Shown here in pieces: positions 25,246 through 34,320 of a stretch of 64,000 bases of DNA (position 1 is its first letter; every line of letters begins with the position of its first letter). The notes beneath the pieces were generated by a model, which had not been told where the DNA came from, did not search any database, and was given only the letters and a program-made list of their open reading frames with translations. This DNA is from an uncultured Oscillospiraceae bacterium (GTDB taxonomy: Bacteria; Bacillota_A; Clostridia; Oscillospirales; Oscillospiraceae): NCBI GenBank assembly GCA_910579155.1, contig CAJTTS010000009.1, positions 1-64,000 on the forward strand, in the 5' to 3' direction. A program made the position numbers and the translations under genes.

Positions 25246-25521
25246 GTGGGAGAAAAAGAGGGCCTGCTACTCCGGGCATCCCGACTGTTTGATCTGCCTG
25301 CCGACGCGCTGGCAGGTGTGCCCAGGGTAGAGATCATTGGGGACGGTGAGCTGCGCATGGGTCCCCACCGGGGCATCTTAGCCTACGGGCCGGAGGAAAT
25401 CCATATATCCGGCGGCAGCATCGTGGTGCTGGTGCGGGGCAGCGGCCTGGAGCTGCGGGCCATGACCCCGGAGGAGCTGCTTGTTACAGGGACCATCACC
25501 GCCGTGGAATTTATGAGGTGA
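25246..25521 (+). CDS. yqfC: Sporulation protein YqfC (YabP/YqfC family), 91 aa
   Basis: This short protein has the YabP-fold pattern, with a central RVEIIGDGELRMGPHRGILAYGPEEIHI and a C-terminal MTPEELLVTGTITAVEF. YqfC is a mother-cell sporulation protein of the YqfC/YabP family, encoded directly upstream of yqfD in spore formers. It starts at GTG 25246 after AGAGGTG. The 4-nt gap to yqfD indicates an operon. It is evidence that the organism belongs to an endospore-forming lineage. Confidence 0.9.
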   Translation: MGEKEGLLLRASRLFDLPADALAGVPRVEIIGDGELRMGPHRGILAYGPEEIHISGGSIVVLVRGSGLELRAMTPEELLVTGTITAVEFMR

Positions 25522-25525
25522 AACC

Positions 25526-26773
25526 ATGAAAAAGCTCATCAACCTGCTGCGGGGGTATGTGGAGCTGACGGTAACAGGGGCTTTCCCGGAGCGTCTGCTG
25601 AACCTGTGCGCCCAGAACCGGCTGCAATTCTGGAAGCTGTGCTGGATCGATGAGACCAGTTTTACCTTCCGTATCGCCCTCCAGGACCGGAAACGGCTTG
25701 AGGGGCTGTCCCAGCGCGCGATGTGTGAGCTGCATGAAAAGGGCCGCCGGGGGGCGGCGGCGGTGGCGGAGCGGATGATCCGGCGGCGGTGGGGGTTTGT
25801 GGTGGGGGTGGCGCTGTGCTTCCTGGCGGTGAGCTTTCTGTCCCGGTTTGTGCTGGTCATCGAGGTGACGGGGAATGAGACCGTCCCTACCGCCGTCATC
25901 CTGTCCCAGCTCCAGCGGGCGGGGGTGCGGCCCGGAGCCTACGGCCCCGCCATCCCGCAAAAGGAGGCGGCCAACATTGCCCTGCTGGGCCTGCCGGAGC
26001 TGAGCTACCTGGCCATCAACATCTACGGTACCCGGGCGGAGGTGGTGGTGCATGAGGCGGAGAAAAAGCCCGAGCTGCTGGACGAGAACGTACCCACCGA
26101 CGTGGTGGCGGAGGCAGACGGCATCATTGAGGATATTCAGGCGGACACAGGCCGCGCCATGTTCCAGAATGGGGATATCGTGGCCAAGGGAGAGGTGCTC
26201 ATCAGCGGGGACCTGGATTTGAAGGAACCGGAGTACGGTACGGTGGATTTTGGACACCTGATTGTCCATGCCGCTGGTACAGTAACCGCCCGGACCTGGC
26301 GGACGCTGGAGGAGACCATTCCCCTCGCCGTCCAGGCCAAGGAGTACACCGGGGAGGAGCTGACGGACCGCGCCATAAAAATTTTATGGTTTGACCTGGA
26401 TTTTTTCCAAAACAGTAGCATTTCTGGTGGGAGATGTGATAAAATATCTAAGACTGAGCAGTTGACTGTGTTTGGCTGCCCGTGGCCGGTCTGGCTGACC
26501 ACCACAACTCTGCGGGGTTATGAGCTCTCCCAGCGGGAAATTGACCGGGAGGGCGCCGCCGCTCAACTGGAGGAAGCGCTGCTGTCCCGACTGCACAAGC
26601 TGATGGAGGCAAACGGCGGCGAGGTGTTGCGCACGGATTTTTCTGTTCGGGAGGAGAACGGGCGACTCACGGTCACGTTGCTGGCGGAGTGCCGGGAAGA
26701 GATTGGCCGAACTGTGGAGCGGGACGGCGAGGTGGGCCGAATATACGGAGATGGGGGAACGTCCGCCCCATAA
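25526..26773 (+). CDS. yqfD: Sporulation protein YqfD, 415 aa
   Basis: A conserved cytoplasmic N-terminus (MKKLINLLRGYVELTVTGAFPERLLNLC) precedes a transmembrane helix (about residues 91-110). The rest is a large extracytoplasmic beta-rich region that includes a POTRA-like segment (VIEVTGNETVPTAVILSQL). The family is restricted to endospore formers and acts in mother-cell-stage sporulation. The 415-aa length is typical. A short AT-rich stretch at about 26375-26460 stands out inside the gene. Confidence 0.9.
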   Translation: MKKLINLLRGYVELTVTGAFPERLLNLCAQNRLQFWKLCWIDETSFTFRIALQDRKRLEGLSQRAMCELHEKGRRGAAAVAERMIRRRWGFVVGVALCFLAVSFLSRFVLVIEVTGNETVPTAVILSQLQRAGVRPGAYGPAIPQKEAANIALLGLPELSYLAINIYGTRAEVVVHEAEKKPELLDENVPTDVVAEADGIIEDIQADTGRAMFQNGDIVAKGEVLISGDLDLKEPEYGTVDFGHLIVHAAGTVTARTWRTLEETIPLAVQAKEYTGEELTDRAIKILWFDLDFFQNSSISGGRCDKISKTEQLTVFGCPWPVWLTTTTLRGYELSQREIDREGAAAQLEEALLSRLHKLMEANGGEVLRTDFSVREENGRLTVTLLAECREEIGRTVERDGEVGRIYGDGGTSAP

Positions 26774-26814
26774 TATCAAGCAAGTTTAAAATAGACGATA
26801 CAAAGGAGTTTCCA

Positions 26815-27792
26815 ATGACAGAGCAGAGCATCAGCATTGAGCGGATGGAGGAGGCCGTCAACCTGTTCGGCCTGTTCGATGAGAACATCCGCCTGATTGA
26901 GCAGGAGCTGGACGTGTCGGTGGTGAACCGGGAGTCCAATTTAAAAATTTCCGGCGACGGCGAGAACGTCATGTGGGCGGTGAAGGCCATCCAGGGTTTG
27001 CTGACCCTGTCCGCCAAGGGGGAGGCCATCGGTCAGCAGAATGTGCGGTATATCATCGAACTGGTCCGTTCCGGCAACGAGGGAAAGATTGCCCAGTTGG
27101 CGGGCAACGTGGTGTGCGTCACCGCCAAGGGCAAGCCCATCAAGGCCAAAACCATCGGCCAACAGAAGTATGTGGACGCCATCAAGAACAACACCGTCAC
27201 CATCGGCGTGGGCCCCGCCGGCACGGGCAAGACCTACCTGGCGGTGGCGGCGGCGGTGGCGGCCTTCCGGGAGAAGCAGATCAACCGCATCATCCTGACC
27301 CGTCCCGCCGTGGAGGCGGGGGAGCGGCTGGGTTTCCTGCCGGGGGACCTGCAATCCAAGGTGGATCCCTACCTGCGGCCCCTGTACGACGCGCTGTTCG
27401 ACATGCTGGGGGCAGAGACGTATCAGAAGTACGTGGAGCGGGGGAATATCGAGGTGGCACCGCTGGCGTATATGCGCGGGCGGACGCTGGACGACTCGTT
27501 CATTATTTTGGACGAGGCCCAGAACACCAGCCGGGAGCAGATGAAAATGTTCCTCACCCGGCTGGGCTTCGGCTCCAAAATCGTCATCACCGGCGACGCC
27601 ACCCAGATCGACCTGCCGGCGGACAAGGTGTCCGGCCTGAAGGAGGCCATGCGGGTGCTGAAGGGTGTGGAGGACATCGCCATCTGTCAGCTCACCGGGG
27701 CGGATGTGGTGCGGCATGTGATCGTGCAGCGAATCATCAAGGCCTATGAGGACGACGAGAAGCGCCGGGCCGCCAAGCGGGACAAGCGTTAA
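26815..27792 (+). CDS. phoH: PhoH family ATPase, 325 aa
   Basis: An N-terminal KH-like domain (about 1-100) precedes a helicase-like P-loop domain with Walker A GPAGTGKT, Walker B FIILDEAQN and the motif TGDATQIDLP. PhoH-like proteins are cytoplasmic ATPases linked to RNA metabolism and usually encoded beside ybeY, as here. ATG 26815 has AAAGGAG upstream. Between this gene and ybeY lies a 226-nt gap with a degraded regulator tail. Confidence 0.93.
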   Translation: MTEQSISIERMEEAVNLFGLFDENIRLIEQELDVSVVNRESNLKISGDGENVMWAVKAIQGLLTLSAKGEAIGQQNVRYIIELVRSGNEGKIAQLAGNVVCVTAKGKPIKAKTIGQQKYVDAIKNNTVTIGVGPAGTGKTYLAVAAAVAAFREKQINRIILTRPAVEAGERLGFLPGDLQSKVDPYLRPLYDALFDMLGAETYQKYVERGNIEVAPLAYMRGRTLDDSFIILDEAQNTSREQMKMFLTRLGFGSKIVITGDATQIDLPADKVSGLKEAMRVLKGVEDIAICQLTGADVVRHVIVQRIIKAYEDDEKRRAAKRDKR

Positions 27793-27893
27793 CGCAGGTC
27801 GAAGGAAGCCGCAGTAATGCGTGTACGGAGCTGCAATCCCCGATAAAGGACCACAATCCATGTCCCCGGACAGGATTGTTTTCCAGGTCGTAG

Positions 27894-28019
27894 GGCCATT
27901 TGCCGGGGGTTGACTCGTTGGAAAATAGAGGGAATACGTTGCCGGCAATCGCGGAATTTTACGATGAGTCCATTGACTGGCTCATGGGCCGTACCGACAA
28001 GCAGGAGGTCAACCGATAA
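27894..28019 (+). pseudogene. C-terminal remnant of a Cro/C1-type HTH regulator, 41 codons
   Basis: The frame open from 27894 ends with LPAIAEFYDESIDWLMGRTD, which closely resembles the last helix and tail of XRE-family regulators (LxxIADYYxVSLDYLxGRTD). An in-frame TAG at 27891 and the lack of any recognisable HTH upstream indicate a decayed 5' part. A 33-codon peptide from TTG 27918 is also possible. Its TAA overlaps the ybeY ATG (TAATG), and the ybeY ribosome binding site (AGGAGGT) lies within it. Confidence 0.55.
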
Positions 28020-28519
28020 TGCCAAAGCATGAAATCATCATCTCCGCCGACGTGGAGGATGTGGATGAAAAGCTGGATTCATTCATCAGCAAGGTGATCC
28101 GCACTGCGCTGGACGCGGAAGGGGTGAAAATACCCTGTGAAGTAAATGTGCTTGTCGCCAATGACGCGGGCATTCACCAGGTAAATCTGGACATGCGGAA
28201 CGTGGACGCCCCCACCGATGTGCTGAGTTTCCCCATGTTCGACCTGACTCCGGGGGACAAGCCCTCCCCGGGGGACGCGGACCCTGCCACCGGGCTGGTG
28301 CCCCTGGGGGACATGTGCATCTCCATGGAGCGGGTTCGCGCCCAGGCCGAGGAGTATGGACACAGCCCACGCCGGGAGCTGGCCTATCTGGCCGTCCACT
28401 CCGTGCTGCATCTGCTGGGCTACGACCACCTGGACGAGGGGCCGATGAAGGCCCAGATGCGGAGGCGGGAGGAGGACATCATGAGAGAATTGGGATTAGA
28501 GAGGGGACAAAGCACATGA
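28019..28519 (+). CDS. ybeY: Endoribonuclease / rRNA maturation factor YbeY
   Basis: YbeY is a zinc-dependent RNase needed for 16S rRNA 3'-end maturation and ribosome quality control. The metal site HSVLHLLGYDH is present near residue 124, after the conserved NVDAPTDVLSFPM block. The 166-aa product has normal length. It sits in the Firmicutes string phoH-ybeY-...-era and overlaps the following lipoprotein start (ATGA). Confidence 0.95.
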   Translation: MPKHEIIISADVEDVDEKLDSFISKVIRTALDAEGVKIPCEVNVLVANDAGIHQVNLDMRNVDAPTDVLSFPMFDLTPGDKPSPGDADPATGLVPLGDMCISMERVRAQAEEYGHSPRRELAYLAVHSVLHLLGYDHLDEGPMKAQMRRREEDIMRELGLERGQST

Positions 28520-29355
28520 AAATACGCTATGCTTTGCCGATAGTAGCCTTGGCGCTGTTGCTGGCCGGGTGTCAGGCGGAGAAGTCTGTGGAAACCGCGT
28601 CGGTGCCGCCGGAGACGCCCGCACCGACGGAGGAATCTGCGCCGCTGGAGACGCTGGGGCCGTCCCTCGACCCGCTGGAGGAGCTTTTGGCACAGCAGCC
28701 TATAGATGATACCCACGACGCGTTTTTGGTACCCACTGGGGGAACGCTGGGGACGCTGCTGGTGACGGTGGAGCTGGGGGAGCGGGACCCGGAGCTGATG
28801 GAATGCCCGTTATACTTTGCCGTCTGGAATCCGGAGGATATGAGCAGACCGGTTCAGGAGATGGAAAAGACGACCTTTAACGTGTTTCATTGGCACGAGG
28901 AATTGGACGCCAATTTTGACGGCCTTGGAGACTTCAGCTATACGTATGCCATGGGGAATCAGCCGACTTACGGCTATCTCTGGGTTTGGGACGAGGACGC
29001 GGGGCAGTTTGTGGAGGCACCGGAATATCAGGAGATATCCGGGCCCCGTTGCAACCCGGAGACAGAGATCATCGACGGCTTTGCCCGCAACAGCGGGGCC
29101 GGGGACGGCGTGACCACCTTCCACCGCTGGGAGGACGGGGAGCTGGTGTGCATCCGGCGGATCGAGACGTGGTGGGAAGCGACAGATATGGTGATCCCCG
29201 AGACAGAAGGGACGGTGTTCATCTACGGGATAAGGGTGGAGGACCGGATCGACGGGGAATTGACCCAGGTGTACTACAAGGAGTTTCCCCCAGGAGAGGA
29301 TTTCTTCGACGAGCAGGCGAAATGGGAGCGCCTGGATTACCACGGGGAAAACTAA
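28516..29355 (+). CDS. Lipoprotein of unknown function, 279 aa
   Basis: A signal peptide with lipobox LLAGC (Cys about residue 18) is followed by a Pro/Glu/Thr-rich linker (about 20-60), then an acidic, aromatic-rich domain with no motif I can name. A DANFDGLGDF segment resembles a single Asp-rich Ca-type loop like those in the lipoprotein at 5378. The ATG overlaps the ybeY stop by four bases. In other Firmicutes dgkA and cdd often occupy this slot before era, so its placement is unusual. Confidence 0.75.
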   Translation: MKIRYALPIVALALLLAGCQAEKSVETASVPPETPAPTEESAPLETLGPSLDPLEELLAQQPIDDTHDAFLVPTGGTLGTLLVTVELGERDPELMECPLYFAVWNPEDMSRPVQEMEKTTFNVFHWHEELDANFDGLGDFSYTYAMGNQPTYGYLWVWDEDAGQFVEAPEYQEISGPRCNPETEIIDGFARNSGAGDGVTTFHRWEDGELVCIRRIETWWEATDMVIPETEGTVFIYGIRVEDRIDGELTQVYYKEFPPGEDFFDEQAKWERLDYHGEN

Positions 29356-29397
29356 GCATACTTATATAAAATGCTCAAGAAAGTTGAGGATCACCTT

Positions 29398-30291
29398 ATG
29401 AATATCAAAAAATCCGGCATCATCACCATCTGTGGGCGGCCCAATGTGGGCAAATCCACCCTGACCAACACCCTGGCGGGGGAGAAGGTCGCCATCGTAT
29501 CCCCGAAGCCCCAGACCACCCGGAACCGTATCTGCGCCGTCCTCAACCGAGGAGACAGCCAGTTTGTGTTTGTGGACACGCCGGGCCTGCATAAGGCCCG
29601 CACCCGGCTGGGGGATTACATGGTCAAGGTGGTGCGCCAGTCGGTGGCGGATGTGGACGGGGTGATGCTGTTGGTAGAGCCGGTGGACCACATCGGCAAG
29701 CCGGAGGAGGAGCTGATTTCCCGGATCAAGGCGCTGGGCGCGCCCGCCGCGCTGGTCATCAACAAGATCGACACGGTGGAAAAGGAGAAGCTGCTGTCGG
29801 TGATGGCGGTGTACGGCGCGGCCCACGACTGGGACGCGGTGGTGCCCATCTCGGCCAAGACCGGCGAGGGTGTGGACGAACTGCTGGAGGTACTGGACGG
29901 TTGGCTGCCCGAGGGGCCACAGCTCTTCCCGGACGGGGCGGTGACCGACCAGCCGGAACGGCAAATCATGGCGGAGATCGTCCGGGAGAAGTTGCTTCGG
30001 GAGCTGGACCAGGAGATTCCACACGGCACGGCGGTGGAGGTGACCAAGTTCTCCCAACGGGACAACGACATCATCGACTGCCACGTGACCATATATTGTG
30101 AAAAGGCGTCCCACAAGGGTATCATCATCGGCAAGGGCGGGGCCATGCTGAAAAAGATCAGCACCCAAGCCCGGCAGGACATGGAGGCGTTCATGGGGGC
30201 TAAGATGTATCTGGAGACCTGGGTGAAGGTCAAGGAGAACTGGCGGGACAATCCGGCGGCCATCCAGAATTTCGGGTATGAGGAAGACTGA
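29398..30291 (+). CDS. era: GTPase Era
   Basis: Era is an essential GTPase that binds the 3' end of 16S rRNA and helps 30S assembly. G1 is GRPNVGKST, G3 DTPGLHKARTRLG and G4 NKID; the C-terminal KH domain contains IIGKGGAMLKKI. The 297-aa length is typical. ATG 29398 follows GAGGATC; an ATG at 29371 lacks a site. It is followed by a GNAT gene, yqzL and recO. Confidence 0.97.
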   Translation: MNIKKSGIITICGRPNVGKSTLTNTLAGEKVAIVSPKPQTTRNRICAVLNRGDSQFVFVDTPGLHKARTRLGDYMVKVVRQSVADVDGVMLLVEPVDHIGKPEEELISRIKALGAPAALVINKIDTVEKEKLLSVMAVYGAAHDWDAVVPISAKTGEGVDELLEVLDGWLPEGPQLFPDGAVTDQPERQIMAEIVREKLLRELDQEIPHGTAVEVTKFSQRDNDIIDCHVTIYCEKASHKGIIIGKGGAMLKKISTQARQDMEAFMGAKMYLETWVKVKENWRDNPAAIQNFGYEED

Positions 30292-30294
30292 GCT

Positions 30295-30846
30295 GTGGAG
30301 TACGCGGAGAAAAGAGTTGTGCTGAAAAACGGGATGACCTGCGCCATTCGACGCCCGGAGGCGACGGACGCAGAAGAGTTGCTGCGCTACCAGAAAGAGA
30401 CCAGCGGCGAGACGCCCTACCTTGTGACGGGGCCGGAGGATATTGACTGGACGGCTGAACGGCAGATCCGGCGGATTGAGTCGTGGAACTCCGCCCCCGA
30501 CCGGTTGCGGCTTGTGGCGGAGATAGACGGGGCACTGGCGGGGGCGGCTATTGCCTACGGGACGGGCGACCAGAGCCGTGTGCGCCACCGTTGCAGCGTG
30601 GATATTACCCTCTACCAAAAATTCTGCGGCATAGGGGTTGGGACGCTGCTGCTGGGAGAGCTGCTGTCTGCGGCAAGCGCCGCCGGGTACGAGCAGGCGG
30701 AGCTGGATGTGGTGTCCTCCAACGCCCCCGCCACCGGACTGTACCGAAAGATGGGCTTCGAGGCCGTGGGGACGATCCCTCATGCTCTAAAGTACGCGGA
30801 CGGGAGTTACGCCGATTTCCTGTTGATGGTCAAATCCCTGGTTTGA
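30295..30846 (+). CDS. GNAT family N-acetyltransferase, 183 aa
   Basis: The acetyl-CoA-binding loop is visible in CGIGVGTLLLGELLSAA, followed by the C-terminal strand and helix (AELDVVSSNAPATGLYRKMGFEAVGTIPHAL). The substrate is unknown; the ending resembles RimI/PhnO-like small-molecule or protein acetylases. It starts at GTG 30295, 3 nt after the era stop, with GAGGAAG upstream, so it is co-translated with era. Confidence 0.9.
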   Translation: MEYAEKRVVLKNGMTCAIRRPEATDAEELLRYQKETSGETPYLVTGPEDIDWTAERQIRRIESWNSAPDRLRLVAEIDGALAGAAIAYGTGDQSRVRHRCSVDITLYQKFCGIGVGTLLLGELLSAASAAGYEQAELDVVSSNAPATGLYRKMGFEAVGTIPHALKYADGSYADFLLMVKSLV

Positions 30847-30921
30847 GGAAAACAGACGAAAATTTCCCTGACATAATCGCTCCGCTGCCGTCCATGCTAA
30901 CTCTATACAGGAGGGACGGCA

Positions 30922-31116
30922 ATGGACACAACGTTTTGGAACCTGTTTTGGACCACCGGGATGCCGGAGGCATGGCTCATGAGCCGGAACGGGAAGGGGC
31001 CGGTTCAGGCGGACACCAAGCCTGAACCGGGAAGCAGACAGGAGCTATCCGGCCCGCTAGCCGGATTTCAGCCCCACTCGGACAATTCTCCCGGCGGCCC
31101 CATGGGACTTTATTGA
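30922..31116 (+). CDS. yqzL: YqzL-like small protein, 64 aa
   Basis: The N-terminus FWNLFWTTGMPEAWLMSR matches the YqzL pattern (W-x2-F-x2-T-G-x2-x-A/T-Y/W-L) from B. subtilis, whose gene also lies between era and recO. Function is unknown. The C-terminal half (Pro/Gly/Gln-rich) is longer than in the usual about 47-aa protein. AGGAGGG sits 7 nt before the ATG. An 8-bp inverted repeat (TGCCGTCC at 30886, GGACGGCA at 30914-30921) abuts the start codon and could mask it. Confidence 0.7.
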   Translation: MDTTFWNLFWTTGMPEAWLMSRNGKGPVQADTKPEPGSRQELSGPLAGFQPHSDNSPGGPMGLY

Positions 31117-31161
31117 AACATTTGCTCCGGCAGACGCCGGGGCGTACATAGGAGCGTTTTT

Positions 31162-31923
31162 ATGCACCTGACCACAAACGCCCTCGTGCTGCGCGAGGTG
31201 AATTACAAAGAATCGGATAAGATTCTCACCCTGCTCACGGAAGAGAAGGGCAAGCTGACGGTGTCCGCCCGGGGTTGCCGGAAAAAGGACAGCCCCATCT
31301 CCTCAGCTTGCCAGCTTTTGTCCTGGGCGGAGTTTACCCTTTACGAGTTCCGGGGGATGTGGTCGGTGAAGGAGGCTGCCTCGGAGCGGCTGTTTGACGG
31401 AGTGAGGGGAAGCCTGGAGAAAGTAGCCCTGGCCAGCTACCTGGTAGAGGTTACTGAGGCTTTAGCGGAGGAGGGCCAGCCGGACCCCGGTCTGCTGGCG
31501 ATGACGCTGAACTGCCTCCACGCCCTGGACAAGCTGAACCATCCGCTGGCCCAGGTAAAGGCGGCGTTTGAGTGGCGGTCCATGGCCCTGGCGGGGTATG
31601 AGCCCCAGATCGAGCGGTGCATCGCGTGCGGACGGGATCAGCCTCAGGAACCCCATATCCACCTGGGGGAAGGGATGCTCCACTGCTCCGTCTGCCGGGA
31701 CAAGCTGGGGGAGGGGGTTTCTATGCCCCTGACTACCGCAGGTCTGGCGGCCCTACGGCACGTTGTCTGGGGTCCCCGGAAGCGGCTGCTGTCCTTCCGG
31801 CTGGACGGGGAGGGTCTGCAACGCCTGTCCGACGCGTCGGAAGCGTATCTCATGACCCGCCTGGAGCGGGGGTTCCGGACACTGGATTTCTACAAGAAAA
31901 TTACTTACAAACCATCCATTTAA
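31162..31923 (+). CDS. recO: DNA repair protein RecO
   Basis: RecO anneals ssDNA and loads RecA with RecR in the RecFOR pathway. An N-terminal OB fold (TTNALVLREVNYKESDKILTLLTEEKGKLTVSARG) precedes a helical domain, with a zinc-finger site CIACG...HCSVC near residues 154-180. The 253-aa length is typical. ATG 31162 has TAGGAG upstream. Its position after era and yqzL is standard for Firmicutes. Confidence 0.95.
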   Translation: MHLTTNALVLREVNYKESDKILTLLTEEKGKLTVSARGCRKKDSPISSACQLLSWAEFTLYEFRGMWSVKEAASERLFDGVRGSLEKVALASYLVEVTEALAEEGQPDPGLLAMTLNCLHALDKLNHPLAQVKAAFEWRSMALAGYEPQIERCIACGRDQPQEPHIHLGEGMLHCSVCRDKLGEGVSMPLTTAGLAALRHVVWGPRKRLLSFRLDGEGLQRLSDASEAYLMTRLERGFRTLDFYKKITYKPSI

Positions 31924-31938
31924 ATTGAGGAAATCATT

Positions 31939-34320
31939 ATGATGCCATTATTTGAAAAATCTATAGAGACTTTGGAGCTGCCCCGTGTGCTGGCCCTGCT
32001 GGCCAACGAGGCGGCCACGGAGGAGGGCAAGGAGCGGTGCCAGGCCCTACGGCCGATCGGCGTGCAAAACGATGTGCTCCGACTGCAAAAGCAGACCTCC
32101 GCCGCCTTTGACCTGCTGGTGAAGCACGGCACGCCGTCCCTGTCGGGAGTGAAGCCGGTGGCCGCCGCCCTCCAGCGGGCGGACCGGGGCGGCGCGCTGA
32201 ACACCCGGGAGCTGTTGGACATCGCCCAGGTGCTGCGCTGCGCCCGGAACGTCCGCGAGTATGGGGCTGGTGGCGAGGTCAAGACGGTGCTGGACGGTTA
32301 TTTCGAGAGCCTCGCCGCCAACCGATTCCTGGAAGACAAGATCACCGGCTCCATCCTCAGCGAGGATGAAATCGCCGACGCCGCCTCCCCGGAGCTGGCT
32401 GATATCCGGCGGCACATCAGGGCGGCGGCGGGGAAGGTGCGGGACGTGCTCAACCGGCTTATCACCTCCAACCAATCCAAGTATTTGCAGGACGCCATCA
32501 TCACCATGCGCGGGGGCCGGTATGTGGTGCCTGTGAAGAGTGAGCACAAGAACGACATCCCGGGCCTGGTCCATGATGTGTCCGGTTCCGGAGGTACCTT
32601 TTTCATCGAGCCCATGGGCGTGGTAAACGCCAACAACGAGCTGCGGGAGCTCCAGGCCAAGGAGCAAAAGGAGATTGAGCGCATCCTGGCGGAGCTGTCC
32701 GCCGACTGCGCTGGATTTAAAGGGAGCATTGAGGACGACTACCAGACGCTGGTGTCCCTGGACTGCATCTTTGCCCGGGCCAAGCTGTCCTCCGTCATGG
32801 GGGGCATGGAGCCGGTGCTGGGCAACCGCATTGAGTTGAGAAAGGCCCGCCATCCGTTGCTGGACCCCAAGACCGCTGTGCGCAACGATCTGGCTCTGGG
32901 CGGGAAATTCGACACGCTGGTCATCACCGGCCCCAACACCGGCGGCAAGACGGTGACGTTGAAAACTCTGGGACTGCTGACCCTGATGGTCCAGTGCGGT
33001 CTGCATATCCCGGCAGCGGACGGCTCCACGGTTAAAGTGTGCTCTGCTGTGCTGGCAGATATCGGCGACGAGCAGTCCATCGACCAGTCCCTGTCCACCT
33101 TCTCCTCTCATATGACCAACATCGTGGCCATTCTGGAGCAGGCGGACGACGAGACGCTGATCCTGTTCGACGAGCTGGGGGCGGGCACCGACCCGGTGGA
33201 GGGCGCCGCCTTGGCCGCCGCCATCATCGAGTCCGCCCGGGCCATGGGGGCCACCGTGGCGGCCACCACCCACTACGCCGAACTAAAGGTGTACGCCATG
33301 ACCACCGCCGGGGTGGAGAACGCCTCCTGTGAGTTCGATGTGGAGACGTTGGCTCCCACCTACCGTGTGCTCATCGGCATCCCCGGCAAATCCAACGCTT
33401 TCGCCATCTCCCGGCGGCTGGGCCTGCCCGACTATATTATCCAAAAGGCCGCCGACCGCATCGACGCGGAAAACGTGCGTTTTGAGGACGTGCTCAGCCA
33501 ATTGGACATCCAGCGCCAGGCCATGGAAAAGGAGAAGGAGCAGGCGGCCAAGCTGCGCCGGGAGATGGAGGAGGCCCGGACCCAGGCGGAGCAGTACCGT
33601 GCCCGGATTGAGGAGGAGCGACGCAAGGCCACTGAGAAGGCCCGGGCGGAGGCCCGCGCCATCATTGAGCAGGCCCGGGACGCCGCCGACCAGACATTTA
33701 AAGAGCTGAACGACATGCGCCGCCGCCAGGAGCAGGCGAAGGAATGGGTGGATGACAACGAGCAGCGCTCCGAGCTGCGCCGGAAGCTCAACGAGGCGGA
33801 CGCCGCTTTGGGAGGCAAAAAGGAGGGCCTGCCGCCCCCGCCGCCCACCCGCGACGCTGTGACGGGCGATACGGTGGAGCTGGTAAAAATGGGCACCCAG
33901 GCGGAGGTGGTGGGCGTCAACAAGGACGGCACGCTCCAGCTCCAGGCGGGGATTTTGAAGCTGAAGGCCAAGCAGAGCGAGGTGCGGGTGCTGGAAGATG
34001 TTACTGCCCGAAAGAAGCAGAGCGCAAAGGATAAGCAGCGCGCCGCGTCTGTGAGCCGCCCGTTCCGGGCTGCAGCGGCCAAGGCGGAGCTGGACCTGCG
34101 GGGCATGATGGTGGACGAGGCGCTGGGGGCGGTGGACCTGTTTTTGGACAACGCACTGATGGGCAAGCTGGAGACGGTAACCATCATCCACGGCAAGGGT
34201 ACCGGAGCATTGCGTAAGGCGGTGCGGGAACATCTGAAAAAGAGCCGCTACGTTAAGGAGTTCCGCCCCGGCGTGTACGGGGAAGGGGAGGACGGCGTCA
34301 CAGTTGCGACGCTGAGATGA
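31939..34320 (+). CDS. mutS2: Endonuclease MutS2
   Basis: This 793-aa MutS2 has core/lever helical domains, an ATPase with Walker A GPNTGGKTVTLKT and the signature DEQSIDQSLSTFSSHM, and a Walker B segment LILFDELGAGTDP. A long charged coiled coil (about 510-620) precedes the C-terminal Smr nuclease domain (LDLRGMMVDEAL...IIHGKGTGALR). Known roles in the family are suppression of recombination and rescue of collided ribosomes. It follows recO by 15 nt. Two adjacent ATGs (31939, 31942) are possible starts after GAGGAAA. Confidence 0.97.
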   Translation: MMPLFEKSIETLELPRVLALLANEAATEEGKERCQALRPIGVQNDVLRLQKQTSAAFDLLVKHGTPSLSGVKPVAAALQRADRGGALNTRELLDIAQVLRCARNVREYGAGGEVKTVLDGYFESLAANRFLEDKITGSILSEDEIADAASPELADIRRHIRAAAGKVRDVLNRLITSNQSKYLQDAIITMRGGRYVVPVKSEHKNDIPGLVHDVSGSGGTFFIEPMGVVNANNELRELQAKEQKEIERILAELSADCAGFKGSIEDDYQTLVSLDCIFARAKLSSVMGGMEPVLGNRIELRKARHPLLDPKTAVRNDLALGGKFDTLVITGPNTGGKTVTLKTLGLLTLMVQCGLHIPAADGSTVKVCSAVLADIGDEQSIDQSLSTFSSHMTNIVAILEQADDETLILFDELGAGTDPVEGAALAAAIIESARAMGATVAATTHYAELKVYAMTTAGVENASCEFDVETLAPTYRVLIGIPGKSNAFAISRRLGLPDYIIQKAADRIDAENVRFEDVLSQLDIQRQAMEKEKEQAAKLRREMEEARTQAEQYRARIEEERRKATEKARAEARAIIEQARDAADQTFKELNDMRRRQEQAKEWVDDNEQRSELRRKLNEADAALGGKKEGLPPPPPTRDAVTGDTVELVKMGTQAEVVGVNKDGTLQLQAGILKLKAKQSEVRVLEDVTARKKQSAKDKQRAASVSRPFRAAAAKAELDLRGMMVDEALGAVDLFLDNALMGKLETVTIIHGKGTGALRKAVREHLKKSRYVKEFRPGVYGEGEDGVTVATLR

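Noticed and set aside
28315..28515. Longer 5' extension of the lipoprotein frame inside ybeY
   Set aside because: The lipobox signal peptide fixes the start at 28516, which also shows ATGA coupling to ybeY.
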